DNA of 9,259 nt from Bradyrhizobium sp. (GTDB lineage: Bacteria; Pseudomonadota; Alphaproteobacteria; Rhizobiales; Xanthobacteraceae), in contig JAICIT010000059.1 of NCBI GenBank assembly GCA_025960445.1, positions 1-9,259 of the forward strand. The letters are read 5' to 3'. The notes below the pieces were generated by a model. That model was not told the DNA's origin. It did not search any database and was given only the letters and a program-made list of their open reading frames with translations. A program made the translations under genes and the position numbers. Position 1 is the stretch's first letter; every line of letters starts with the position of its first letter. This document shows positions 1-6,631 of this stretch, piece after piece.

Positions 1-984
1 CCGGGAAATCCCCTTTCCAAGCAGGACCGCCAGTACTCCGCCGAGCAGGAAGCCGCCAGCCGCGAGCATCAGGATCAACCGCTCAGTCTGAGCTACGGTC
101 GCGTCCGATTCCGCTTCAAGCCTTCGCTGCTCCGAAACCAGATCGCCCTTCATCGCGCCGGCGCCCTTGACGATTGCCGCCGCAGACTCATTCAATTGAG
201 CAACTAGTTCAGCAACGGACTTCGAATTCTCGATCAGCTTGGCCAGCGCCTGCCGATACTCCTCGAACAGCGTGGAAGCTTCCTTCAGGGCTTGCACAAT
301 CTTCTCGTCCGCAGAGGATACTGCGTGCAGCGCGTTTTCGACGAATACCAGTCGGGCAAGTGCGCTGCTGGCAACCGTCTGGTCGGAATTGACGACGAAA
401 TTATTGGCGAGCGCCGTCACGGCCTGGAACTGATCGATGACCTTCTTGATACCGAACTGAATGCCCTGAATCTCTTCATCACGGGCATTGCTGGGCAGAT
501 CATCGAGCTTGTAGCGCAGCATGTTGGCGCTGCGCGCAAGCTGATTCTTCGCCACCTGCGCACTCTCGCGCTTGACCTTCAGGATGTCGGCAAAAATCTT
601 GCTGAAGGTCTGGAATTCGCGACCGAGCCGCGTGACCTGATCCAGCCGCGCCGAATTGGTCGTGTCTTTCATTGCCTGACTGATGGCGTCTTTCAGCTTG
701 GGCTCGACAGCCAGCGCCGCCGCAGCGTCATCCTCATTTCCGGTCACAACGTAATAACGCGCCAGCCCACGGTATGAAATCAGCTCCCGATCGATATTGC
801 GCGCCAGGTCGGCTTCCGCAACGCTGTTGCGGTACGTCGCGACGCCCGAAGAGACACGCTCGAATCCGAGATAGGCGATGCCCATGCTGATGGCCGTGAT
901 CGCCAGCACCACCGAAAAGCCAAGCATGACTTTGCCGCGGAAGCGCAACGTCGGGAGTTTTAGCGATACCGATTGCGAACCCAC
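1..984 (-). CDS. Methyl-accepting chemotaxis protein, N-terminal part (HBM-like sensor domain), truncated by window edge
   Basis: Transmembrane chemoreceptor that would sense a ligand in the periplasm and signal to the CheA/CheW complex. The frame is open from a GTG at 984 to the left edge, giving 328 codons. It shows a short basic cytoplasmic start, TM1 at about residues 19-41 (MLGFSVVLAITAISMGIAYL), then about 260 mostly helical residues without cysteines, then TM2 at about 303-323 (LILMLAAGGFLLGGVLAVLL) followed by GKGISR, where a HAMP domain usually begins. The sensor size and all-helical character fit the helical bimodular (HBM) family; that assignment is from memory of the family. HAMP and the methyl-accepting domain must lie outside the window. 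The GTG start is chosen because GGGGAGG (997-991) sits six bases upstream and an in-frame TGA lies at 1005-1003; the next ATG falls inside TM1. It is transcribed divergently from the hydroxylase genes. The ligand cannot be told from sequence. Confidence 0.85.
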   Translation of the reverse strand, partial: MGSQSVSLKLPTLRFRGKVMLGFSVVLAITAISMGIAYLGFERVSSGVATYRNSVAEADLARNIDRELISYRGLARYYVVTGNEDDAAAALAVEPKLKDAISQAMKDTTNSARLDQVTRLGREFQTFSKIFADILKVKRESAQVAKNQLARSANMLRYKLDDLPSNARDEEIQGIQFGIKKVIDQFQAVTALANNFVVNSDQTVASSALARLVFVENALHAVSSADEKIVQALKEASTLFEEYRQALAKLIENSKSVAELVAQLNESAAAIVKGAGAMKGDLVSEQRRLEAESDATVAQTERLILMLAAGGFLLGGVLAVLLGKGISR

Positions 985-1057
985 CCGTCGCCTCCCCAGC
1001 CTTCATTCCGAACAAAGACAGACCAGAAAGCCCAGCCTTCCCGATCCGTTGCCGATA

Positions 1058-1063
1058 ATTAGA
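1058..1063 (-). promoter_or_regulatory. Possible -10 element of the chemoreceptor gene
   Basis: Read on the minus strand this is TCTAAT, five of six matches to the sigma-70 -10 consensus, about 75 bases upstream of the GTG start. The upstream -35 (TTACTC at a 17-base spacer or TTTACT at 18) is poor, so this is a weak candidate. Confidence 0.22.
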
Positions 1064-1288
1064 GCAGAAACCATAAAGGTGAGTAAATTTGCAGCCGCCT
1101 GTGGTCCGGCGGCCCGGTTGTGAACCCCATGGCCCCCTCGCCGTGGCTGCCGTCGCTAGGTTGGGCCTCGCGCACGGTCGCCGCAAACGGCGCGATCCCC
1201 GCGGTTCGATCCGCAAGCCGATCGGGCGTGCGGCCGAGCGGCATTTCAGATGATGACTTTACGGTGACTTACGCGACCAAATTCCTAG

Positions 1289-1317
1289 TTGCAAAGTCGG
1301 CTCCCCGTGCTTCTAAT
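1289..1317 (+). promoter_or_regulatory. Candidate sigma-70-type promoter for the molybdenum hydroxylase operon
   Basis: TTGCAA (1289-1294) is separated by exactly 17 bases from TCTAAT (1312-1317), which matches the -10 consensus at five of six positions. Transcription would begin near 1324, leaving a leader of about 29 bases that carries the strong GGGGAGG ribosome site at 1338-1344. The -35 matches at only four of six, so the call rests mainly on spacing and position. Confidence 0.42.
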
Positions 1318-1352
1318 CGCGTCAATTAAAAAACTATGGGGAGGTATCGAAC

Positions 1353-1838
1353 GTGCCTACAGTCAAATTGACGGTGAACGGCAGGGCGGTGTCCGCCGAC
1401 GTCGAAGACCGGACTCTTCTTGTCCAGCTTTTGCGCGACAATCTCAACCTGACCGGGACCCATGTCGGCTGCGACACCAGTCAGTGCGGCGCGTGCGTCG
1501 TGCACATTGACGGCCAGGCGGTCAAATCCTGCACTGTGCTGGCAGGCCAGGCCAGCGGCTCCAACGTGGTCACGATCGAGGGCATCTCGAAAGGCGACGA
1601 ACTGCATCCAATGCAGGCCGCCTTCCGCGATAACCACGGACTGCAGTGCGGATACTGCACGCCGGGAATGATCATGTCGGCGATAGACATCGTCAATCGC
1701 TATGGCGGCAAGCTCGACGAGGACACCGTTCGCCACGAGCTGGAAGGCAATATCTGCCGCTGCACCGGCTACCATAACATCGTCAAATCGGTGCTCGATG
1801 CGGCGGGCCGCATGAAGGTCGCGCAAGCTGCCGAATGA
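1353..1838 (+). CDS. coxS: Molybdenum hydroxylase, small [2Fe-2S] subunit (form II CoxS-like)
   Basis: Small iron-sulfur subunit of a xanthine-oxidase-family hydroxylase; it passes electrons from the molybdenum centre in the large subunit to FAD in the medium subunit. The 161 residues match the usual family length. The N-terminal ferredoxin-like domain carries the plant-type cluster cysteines C40, C45, C48 ([10 protein letters not shown]) and C60 (KSC). The C-terminal helical domain carries the second cluster ligands C99, C102 ([10 protein letters not shown]) and C135, C137 (ICRCTGY). All eight are present, so the protein looks intact. The start is GTG at 1353, supported by GGGGAGG eight bases upstream and by the standard N-terminus ([10 protein letters not shown]). 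It is the first gene of an S-L-M operon. Family identity is firm; the symbol follows common usage for this class and does not imply CO as substrate. Confidence 0.93.
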   Translation: MPTVKLTVNGRAVSADVEDRTLLVQLLRDNLNLTGTHVGCDTSQCGACVVHIDGQAVKSCTVLAGQASGSNVVTIEGISKGDELHPMQAAFRDNHGLQCGYCTPGMIMSAIDIVNRYGGKLDEDTVRHELEGNICRCTGYHNIVKSVLDAAGRMKVAQAAE

Positions 1839-1841
1839 TCC

Positions 1842-1855
1842 TGATCGGCCGGTCA
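1842..1855. repeat. Imperfect palindrome just after the small-subunit stop
   Basis: TGATCGGCCGGTCA reads as TGA-N-CGGCCG-N-TCA, symmetrical at 12 of 14 positions, four bases after the TGA of the upstream gene. It could be a minor RNA hairpin or chance in GC-rich DNA; nothing else supports a role. Confidence 0.25.
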
Positions 1856-1935
1856 GAACCACGTTCAAGCAATTGGCTGCGATCCGCGCCTCCAGATTTC
1901 CGCGCAGATGATGTGGCCCGACAGGGAGAGATGAG

Positions 1936-4281
1936 ATGGGTGTAGAAGGTATCGGCGCCAGCGTTGTTCGCAAGGAAGACCGTCGCTTCATTACCGGCAA
2001 GGGGCGTTACGTCGATGATATCAAGCTCGTCGGCATGACCTTCGCCCAGTTCGTCCGTAGCCCCCACGCGCATGCGAAAATAAAGAGCATCGACACCTCG
2101 GCGGCAGCAAAGATGCCGGGAGTGGTCGGTGTGCTGACCGGCAAAGAGATTGTCGAGGACAAGATCGGCAATCTCATCTGCGGCTGGGCGATCACGTCGA
2201 AGGACGGCACGGGGATGAAGATGGGGGCGTGGCCGGCGATGGCGCCGGAGACGGTTCGTTTCGTCGGACAGGCGGTCGCGGTTGTCATCGCCGAGACCAA
2301 AAATCAGGCGCGCGATGCCGCCGAAGCTGTGGTGGTCGATTACGAAGAACTGCCCGCGGTTCCGGATATTCGCGCGGCAATCAAGTCCGGCGCGCCGCAA
2401 TTACATCCTGAAGCACCGGGTAACGTGATCTATGATTGGACCCTGGGCGATGAGGCCGCGACCGACGCGGCATTCAAGTCCGCCGCTAACGTGGTCTCCC
2501 TTGACATCACCAACAACCGGCTGGTGCCGAATGCGATGGAGCCTCGTGCCGCGATCGCGGAATACAATGAGGCGGAGGAGCACTTCACATTATATACGAC
2601 ATCGCAGAATCCTCATGTCGCGCGCCTGGTGCTATCAGCCTTTTACAATATCGCGCAGGAGCATAAGTTGCGCGTGGTCGCGCCCGATGTCGGGGGCGGA
2701 TTCGGATCGAAGATCTTCATCTACCCCGAAGAGATGGTGGCGTTATGGGCCTCCAAGAAGGTACGCCGTCCGGTGAAGTGGACCGGCGACCGCTCCGAGG
2801 CGTTCCTGACAGACGCGCATGGCCGCGATCACCTCACCAAGGCGGAAATGGCATTTGATGCCAGCAATAAAATCACCGGGCTGCGCGTCAAGACTTACGC
2901 CAACCTCGGCGCGTACATGTCGCTGTTCTCATCATCGGTGCCGACCTATCTTTATGCGACCCTGCTGTCGGGCCAATACAACATCCCGAATATTTTCGCC
3001 GAGGTGATCAGCGTTTACACCAACACCGTCCCGGTCGACGCCTACCGGGGCGCCGGCCGTCCTGAAGCAAGTTTCGTTGTGGAACGCCTGATGGAGACTG
3101 CGGCGCGGCAGTTGAAAGTCGATCCGGGCGAGTTGCGCCGCAAGAATTTCATCACCAGCTTCCCGCACCAGACGCCGGTGATCATGGCCTATGACATTGG
3201 CGACTTCGGCGCTTCGCTCGACTCCGCCATGAAGGCAATCGACTATGCCGGCTTCCCCGCGCGCAAGGATAAGGCGAAGAGTGAAGGCAAGCTCCGCGGC
3301 ATCGGCTTCTCCTGCTACATCGAGGCTTGCGGGATCGCGCCTTCAAAGGCGGTCGGTAGCCTCGGCGCCGGAGTGGGCCTGTGGGAATCCGCCGAAGTCC
3401 GCGTCAATCCGGTTGGCACCATTGAAATCCTCACGGGATCGCACAGCCACGGCCAAGGCCACGAGACCACGTTCTGCCAATTGGTCGCGGAACGGCTGGG
3501 CGTTCCGATCAGTCAGGTCCAGATCGTCCATGGCGACACCGACAAGGTTCAGTTCGGCATGGGTACTTATGGCTCGCGCTCGGCCGCTGTGGGCCTGACC
3601 GCGATCCTGAAGGCAATGGAGAAGGTCGAATCCAAAGCCAAGAAGATCGCGGCGCATCAGCTCGAGGCATCCGAGGACGACATTGTTATCGAGAATGGAG
3701 AATTCAAAGTCACCGGCACCGACAAAACGATCGCGCTGCCGATGGTGGCGCTCGCCGCCTACACCGCACACAACCTGCCGGATGGGATGGAGCCAGGCTT
3801 GAAGGAGGGCGCATTCTACGATCCCACCAACTTCACCTTCCCGGCCGGCGCTTACATTTGCGAACTCGAGGTCGATCCCGGCACCGGAAAAACCAGCTTT
3901 GTCAATTTCGTAGCAGCCGACGATTTCGGCCGGCTGATCAATCCGATGATCGTCGAAGGCCAAGTCCATGGCGGGCTCGCGCAAGGCATCGGTCAGGCGC
4001 TGCTGGAAGGCGCGGTCTATGACTCCAGCGGCCAGCTCGTGACCGCGTCGTTCATGGATTACACCATGCCGCGCGCCGACGATCTGCCCTCGTTCAAGCT
4101 GAACCACACCACGACCCTGTGTCCAGGTAATCCGCTCGGGGTTAAAGGCTGCGGCGAGGCCGGTGCGATCGGCGCGTCGGCGGCTGTGATCAACGCCATT
4201 ACAGATGCGATCGGAAACAACAGGTTGGAAATGCCTGCGACCCCAGATCGCGTCTGGCACGCCATTCACGGCAACGCGTAA
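1936..4281 (+). CDS. coxL: Molybdenum hydroxylase, large molybdopterin-binding catalytic subunit (form II CoxL-like)
   Basis: Catalytic subunit binding the molybdopterin cytosine dinucleotide cofactor, 781 residues, normal for the family. The N-terminal domain (about 1-140) begins GIGASVVRKEDRRFITGKGRYVDD, typical of CoxL-like proteins. Cofactor-binding motifs follow: VGGGFGSK (252-259), the active-site loop VDAYRGAGRPE (367-377), GSHSHGQGHE (501-510), and VKGCGEAGAIG with the probable catalytic base E741. The loop is AYRGAGR, the form II signature; true CO dehydrogenase (form I) has AYRCSFR, whose cysteine holds the Cu-S-Mo centre. No cysteine is present here, so CO oxidation is doubtful and hydroxylation of an organic substrate is more likely (inference). 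The ATG at 1936 has AGGGAGAG five bases upstream; another ATG at 1931 is out of frame. The gap from the small subunit gene is 97 bases. Confidence 0.93.
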   Translation: MGVEGIGASVVRKEDRRFITGKGRYVDDIKLVGMTFAQFVRSPHAHAKIKSIDTSAAAKMPGVVGVLTGKEIVEDKIGNLICGWAITSKDGTGMKMGAWPAMAPETVRFVGQAVAVVIAETKNQARDAAEAVVVDYEELPAVPDIRAAIKSGAPQLHPEAPGNVIYDWTLGDEAATDAAFKSAANVVSLDITNNRLVPNAMEPRAAIAEYNEAEEHFTLYTTSQNPHVARLVLSAFYNIAQEHKLRVVAPDVGGGFGSKIFIYPEEMVALWASKKVRRPVKWTGDRSEAFLTDAHGRDHLTKAEMAFDASNKITGLRVKTYANLGAYMSLFSSSVPTYLYATLLSGQYNIPNIFAEVISVYTNTVPVDAYRGAGRPEASFVVERLMETAARQLKVDPGELRRKNFITSFPHQTPVIMAYDIGDFGASLDSAMKAIDYAGFPARKDKAKSEGKLRGIGFSCYIEACGIAPSKAVGSLGAGVGLWESAEVRVNPVGTIEILTGSHSHGQGHETTFCQLVAERLGVPISQVQIVHGDTDKVQFGMGTYGSRSAAVGLTAILKAMEKVESKAKKIAAHQLEASEDDIVIENGEFKVTGTDKTIALPMVALAAYTAHNLPDGMEPGLKEGAFYDPTNFTFPAGAYICELEVDPGTGKTSFVNFVAADDFGRLINPMIVEGQVHGGLAQGIGQALLEGAVYDSSGQLVTASFMDYTMPRADDLPSFKLNHTTTLCPGNPLGVKGCGEAGAIGASAAVINAITDAIGNNRLEMPATPDRVWHAIHGNA

Positions 4282-4371
4282 ACGCGATGACTAGATGTTC
4301 TTGAACGAAATGGATCCCGATTCTCAGTGAAAAGACACACACCGCCCGAATAGAAGTCAGGAAAACGCGTC

Positions 4372-5172
4372 ATGTACCAGACAACGTACCACCGTCCCTC
4401 CAGTGTCGATGAAGCCGCCGCGCTGTTCGCCAAGGGATCGGAATCCAAATATCTCGCCGGCGGTCACACCTTGATCCCGGTGATGAAGCAGCGGCTGGCC
4501 TCGCCATCAGACGTGATCGACCTCAGCAAAATCAAGGAGCTCGTCGGGATCGCGCTTTCGGGCGATGCCTTGATCATCAAGGCCGCGACCACTTACTTCG
4601 ATATCCTGCGGAGTGCGGACGCGAAGAAGGCGATCCCCGCGCTCGTGCATCTTGTTTCCGTGCTCGGCGACCCACAGGTGCGCTATCGCGGCACTATCGG
4701 CGGATCGATCGCCAACAACGATCCAGCGGCGGATTTTCCAGCAGCCGTGGTGGCGCTCGACGCAACCGTGAAGACCAACAAGCGTTCGATATCGGCGGAT
4801 GATTTCTTCAAGGGCCTGTTCGCGACCGCGCTTGAGGACGGCGAAATCATTACCGCAATCTCGTTCCCGCTTCCGGCGAAAGCGGGTTACTCGAAAATGC
4901 GCCACCCGGCCTCGCGTTTCGCGCTCACCGCGGTTTTCGTGACCAAGACAAAATCCGGCGACGTTCGCGCCGCAGCCACCGGCGCGTCGCAAAATGGTGT
5001 GATGCGGGTGCCGGCGATCGAGTCGGCACTGAAAGCCAACTGGTCGCCGGGCGCGCTCGACAATGTCAGGATATCCGCCGATGGCTTGCTAACTGACATT
5101 CACGGGTCATCATCTTATCGCGCCAACCTGATCAAGGTGATGGCGCAGCGCGCGGTGACCGCTGCGGGCTGA
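4372..5172 (+). CDS. coxM: Molybdenum hydroxylase, medium FAD-binding subunit (form II CoxM-like)
   Basis: Flavoprotein subunit that accepts electrons from the iron-sulfur subunit and delivers them to the final acceptor. The 266 residues fall slightly under the 280-290 usual for CoxM. Both FAD-binding motifs of the vanillyl-alcohol-oxidase-type fold are visible: AGGHTLIPVMK (29-39) and TIGGSIANNDPAAD (108-121). The C-terminal CO-dehydrogenase flavoprotein domain covers about residues 172-266. The ATG at 4372 has AGGAAA seven bases upstream and gives the standard MYQTTYHRPSS start. It lies 90 bases after the large-subunit gene, completing the S-L-M order that differs from the M-S-L order of form I CO dehydrogenase. 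No signal peptide is seen, as expected for a cytoplasmic or inner-membrane-associated complex. Confidence 0.92.
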   Translation: MYQTTYHRPSSVDEAAALFAKGSESKYLAGGHTLIPVMKQRLASPSDVIDLSKIKELVGIALSGDALIIKAATTYFDILRSADAKKAIPALVHLVSVLGDPQVRYRGTIGGSIANNDPAADFPAAVVALDATVKTNKRSISADDFFKGLFATALEDGEIITAISFPLPAKAGYSKMRHPASRFALTAVFVTKTKSGDVRAAATGASQNGVMRVPAIESALKANWSPGALDNVRISADGLLTDIHGSSSYRANLIKVMAQRAVTAAG

Positions 5173-5198
5173 TCGCAATTTCGCGGGCTTGACCCGGC

Positions 5199-5219
5199 GC
5201 GGGCGCATCTGCGCCCCGC
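5199..5219 (+). terminator. Possible weak hairpin terminator after the hydroxylase operon
   Basis: GGGCGC (5201-5206) and GCGCCC (5211-5216) can form a six-pair stem with an ATCT loop, extended by an outer GC/GC pair across one bulged C. It starts 27 bases after the last stop of the operon. No U-run follows, so intrinsic termination is uncertain. Confidence 0.33.
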
Positions 5220-5247
5220 TGCCTTTGCCGTCTGGCGAAAAAGGCGC

Positions 5248-5276
5248 TTGCCACCCTCCCCGCTAGGCTAGACAAT
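5248..5276 (+). promoter_or_regulatory. Candidate promoter for the monooxygenase-racemase unit
   Basis: TTGCCA (5248-5253, five of six to the -35 consensus) is followed after 17 bases by GACAAT (5271-5276, four of six to the -10 consensus). Start of transcription near 5283 would leave about 26 bases before the ATG at 5309. The -10 is weak, so read-through from the hydroxylase operon remains possible. Confidence 0.33.
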
Positions 5277-5308
5277 TTCGGCGGCAAGGTGTCCGGCCGG
5301 GAGAGCCC

Positions 5309-6622
5309 ATGAAATTCGGCATTTTTTACGAGCATCAACTTCCGCGGCCCTGGAAAGAAGGCGATGAAGCCAAGCTGTTTCAGGAGGCGCTAGATCAGGT
5401 TGAGCTCGCCGATAAGCTCGGCATCGATTACGCATGGGAAGTCGAACATCATTTCCTCGAGGAATATTCGCATTCCTCCGCGCCTGAGATATTTCTGGCG
5501 GCGTGCTCGCAACGTACCAGGAACATTCGCCTCGGCCACGGCATCTGCCTGATGCCACCAAAATACAATCACCCGGCGCGGGTGGCGGAGCGGATCGCCA
5601 CGCTCGACCTTGTCTCCAACGGCCGCGTTGAATTCGGCACGGGAGAGAGCGCTTCAGTGATGGAGCTCGGCGGCTTCAATGTCGGCTTCGATCCGGTAGA
5701 AAAGCGCCGGATGTGGCAAGAGGGCGTCGAACAATGCACCAACATGATGGCGATGGACCCCTACCCCGGCTTCAAAGGCGAATTCTTCGAGATGCCGTGC
5801 CGCAATGTGGTACCGAAACCGCTGCAGAAGCCGCATCCGCCGCTCTGGGTCGCCTGCTCTAACCGGGAAACCATCAAGATGGCAGCGCGCCACGGCATCG
5901 GCGCGCTGACGTTCGCCTTCGTCGATCCGCGCGAAGCCCGCCAATGGGTCGACGATTATTACCGCATCTTCAAGGAGGAATGCGTGCCGATCGGGCATGC
6001 GGTCAACCCAAATGTCGCGATGGTGACAGGTTTCTCAGTACATGCCGATGAAATGGAATCTCGTCTGCGAGGCGAAGATGGCTTGCGGTTTTTCCGTTAC
6101 GGCCTGGCGCATCACTATGTGTTCGGCGAGCACAAGCCCGGGCGCACGGATATCTGGGCCAACTTTGAAAAAGCGCGACACGCGTTGCCTCCGGCCGGCG
6201 CCGACCACGGCATCGGCACGCCTGAGCAGTTGCGGACACATCTGCGGCACTTCGAGCAATCCGGCGTCGACCAGACCGTCTTCATCCAGCAGGGCGGACG
6301 CAACAAGCACGAGCACATTTGCGAAGCTTTGGAGCTGTTCGCCAGAGACGTCATGCCGGAATTTCGTTTACGCGAAATCGAGCGCGAAAAGAAAAAACAG
6401 CAAGAACTCGCGCCGTACGTCGAAAAAGCGATGGCGCGCAAACGGGCGATGAAGCCGATGCGCGACGAGGAAATTCCCGTTTACGTCGCGCTTGGGCGCA
6501 AGATCGCCGAAGAAGGTACTGGGACCGATCGTCAGAAGCAGAATGCAAAGCTGTGGGCCGAAGCCGCCAAGGTGACGCTCAGCGATCCGCTGCGGCACCA
6601 ACCCAAAGCAAGCTCAAAGTAA
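5309..6622 (+). CDS. LLM-class (luciferase-like) flavin-dependent monooxygenase with charged C-terminal tail
   Basis: Flavin-dependent oxidoreductase of the bacterial luciferase-like superfamily, which uses reduced FMN from a separate reductase and O2 to oxidise an organic substrate. The 437 residues start MKFGIFYEHQLPRPW, a typical first beta strand of the TIM barrel. EHHF (46-49) matches the conserved active-site histidine region of the family; HGICLMPPKYNHPARVAERI (77-96) and GRVEFGTGESAS (105-116) are further family motifs; GTPEQL (303-308) and the FIQQGG strand (325-330) close the barrel. From about residue 352 the protein continues for some 85 residues as a Lys/Glu/Arg-rich, probably helical tail that is not part of the core fold. 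The ATG has GGGAG five bases upstream. The gene sits 136 bases after the hydroxylase operon and nine bases before the racemase gene, so the latter two are very likely co-transcribed. The substrate cannot be inferred. Confidence 0.87.
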   Translation: MKFGIFYEHQLPRPWKEGDEAKLFQEALDQVELADKLGIDYAWEVEHHFLEEYSHSSAPEIFLAACSQRTRNIRLGHGICLMPPKYNHPARVAERIATLDLVSNGRVEFGTGESASVMELGGFNVGFDPVEKRRMWQEGVEQCTNMMAMDPYPGFKGEFFEMPCRNVVPKPLQKPHPPLWVACSNRETIKMAARHGIGALTFAFVDPREARQWVDDYYRIFKEECVPIGHAVNPNVAMVTGFSVHADEMESRLRGEDGLRFFRYGLAHHYVFGEHKPGRTDIWANFEKARHALPPAGADHGIGTPEQLRTHLRHFEQSGVDQTVFIQQGGRNKHEHICEALELFARDVMPEFRLREIEREKKKQQELAPYVEKAMARKRAMKPMRDEEIPVYVALGRKIAEEGTGTDRQKQNAKLWAEAAKVTLSDPLRHQPKASSK

Positions 6623-6631
6623 CAGGAACGG

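Larger units (their letters stand above)
985..1352. other. Divergent intergenic control region between chemoreceptor and hydroxylase genes
   Basis: This stretch holds no convincing gene. It contains the ribosome sites and probable promoters of both flanking genes. A hairpin is possible at 1094-1113 (GCCGCC, loop TGTGGTCC, GGCGGC) and a smaller one in the CGCCG-CAAA-CGGCG sequence near 1180. Short open frames on both strands (for example 1120-1329 plus and 1059-1244 minus) have low-complexity Arg/Ser/Pro/Ala-rich translations with no recognisable family and no good ribosome site, so they are not called. Confidence 0.6.

Noticed and set aside
292..777. 161-codon plus-strand frame opposite the chemoreceptor sensor domain
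   Set aside because: Antisense shadow; no ribosome site and no family resemblance.
1199..1215. Sequence resembling a tRNA T-arm (GCGGTTCGATCCGC)
   Set aside because: The stem is only four pairs around a six-base loop, and no acceptor, D or anticodon arms can be fitted to the flanks.
734..1216. 160-codon minus-strand frame over the start of the chemoreceptor
   Set aside because: It overlaps the chemoreceptor in another frame on the same strand; the chemoreceptor frame gives a clear TM1 and sensor domain with a good ribosome site.
1120..1329. 69-codon plus-strand frame just upstream of the hydroxylase operon
   Set aside because: No ribosome site, low-complexity Ser/Arg/Ala translation, and it overlaps the best promoter candidate.
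1326..2400. Overlapping minus-strand open frames of 205 and 224 codons across the small and large subunit genes
   Set aside because: They lie opposite conserved cysteine and cofactor motifs of the real genes and show no recognisable protein features.
3343..4269. 308-codon open frame on the minus strand inside the large-subunit gene
   Set aside because: It is antisense to a firmly identified gene, its translation fits no family, and long shadow frames are expected in GC-rich coding DNA.
5291..5300. CCGGCCGG palindrome just before the monooxygenase start as an operator
   Set aside because: An eight-base GC palindrome is common by chance at this base composition and nothing else supports it.
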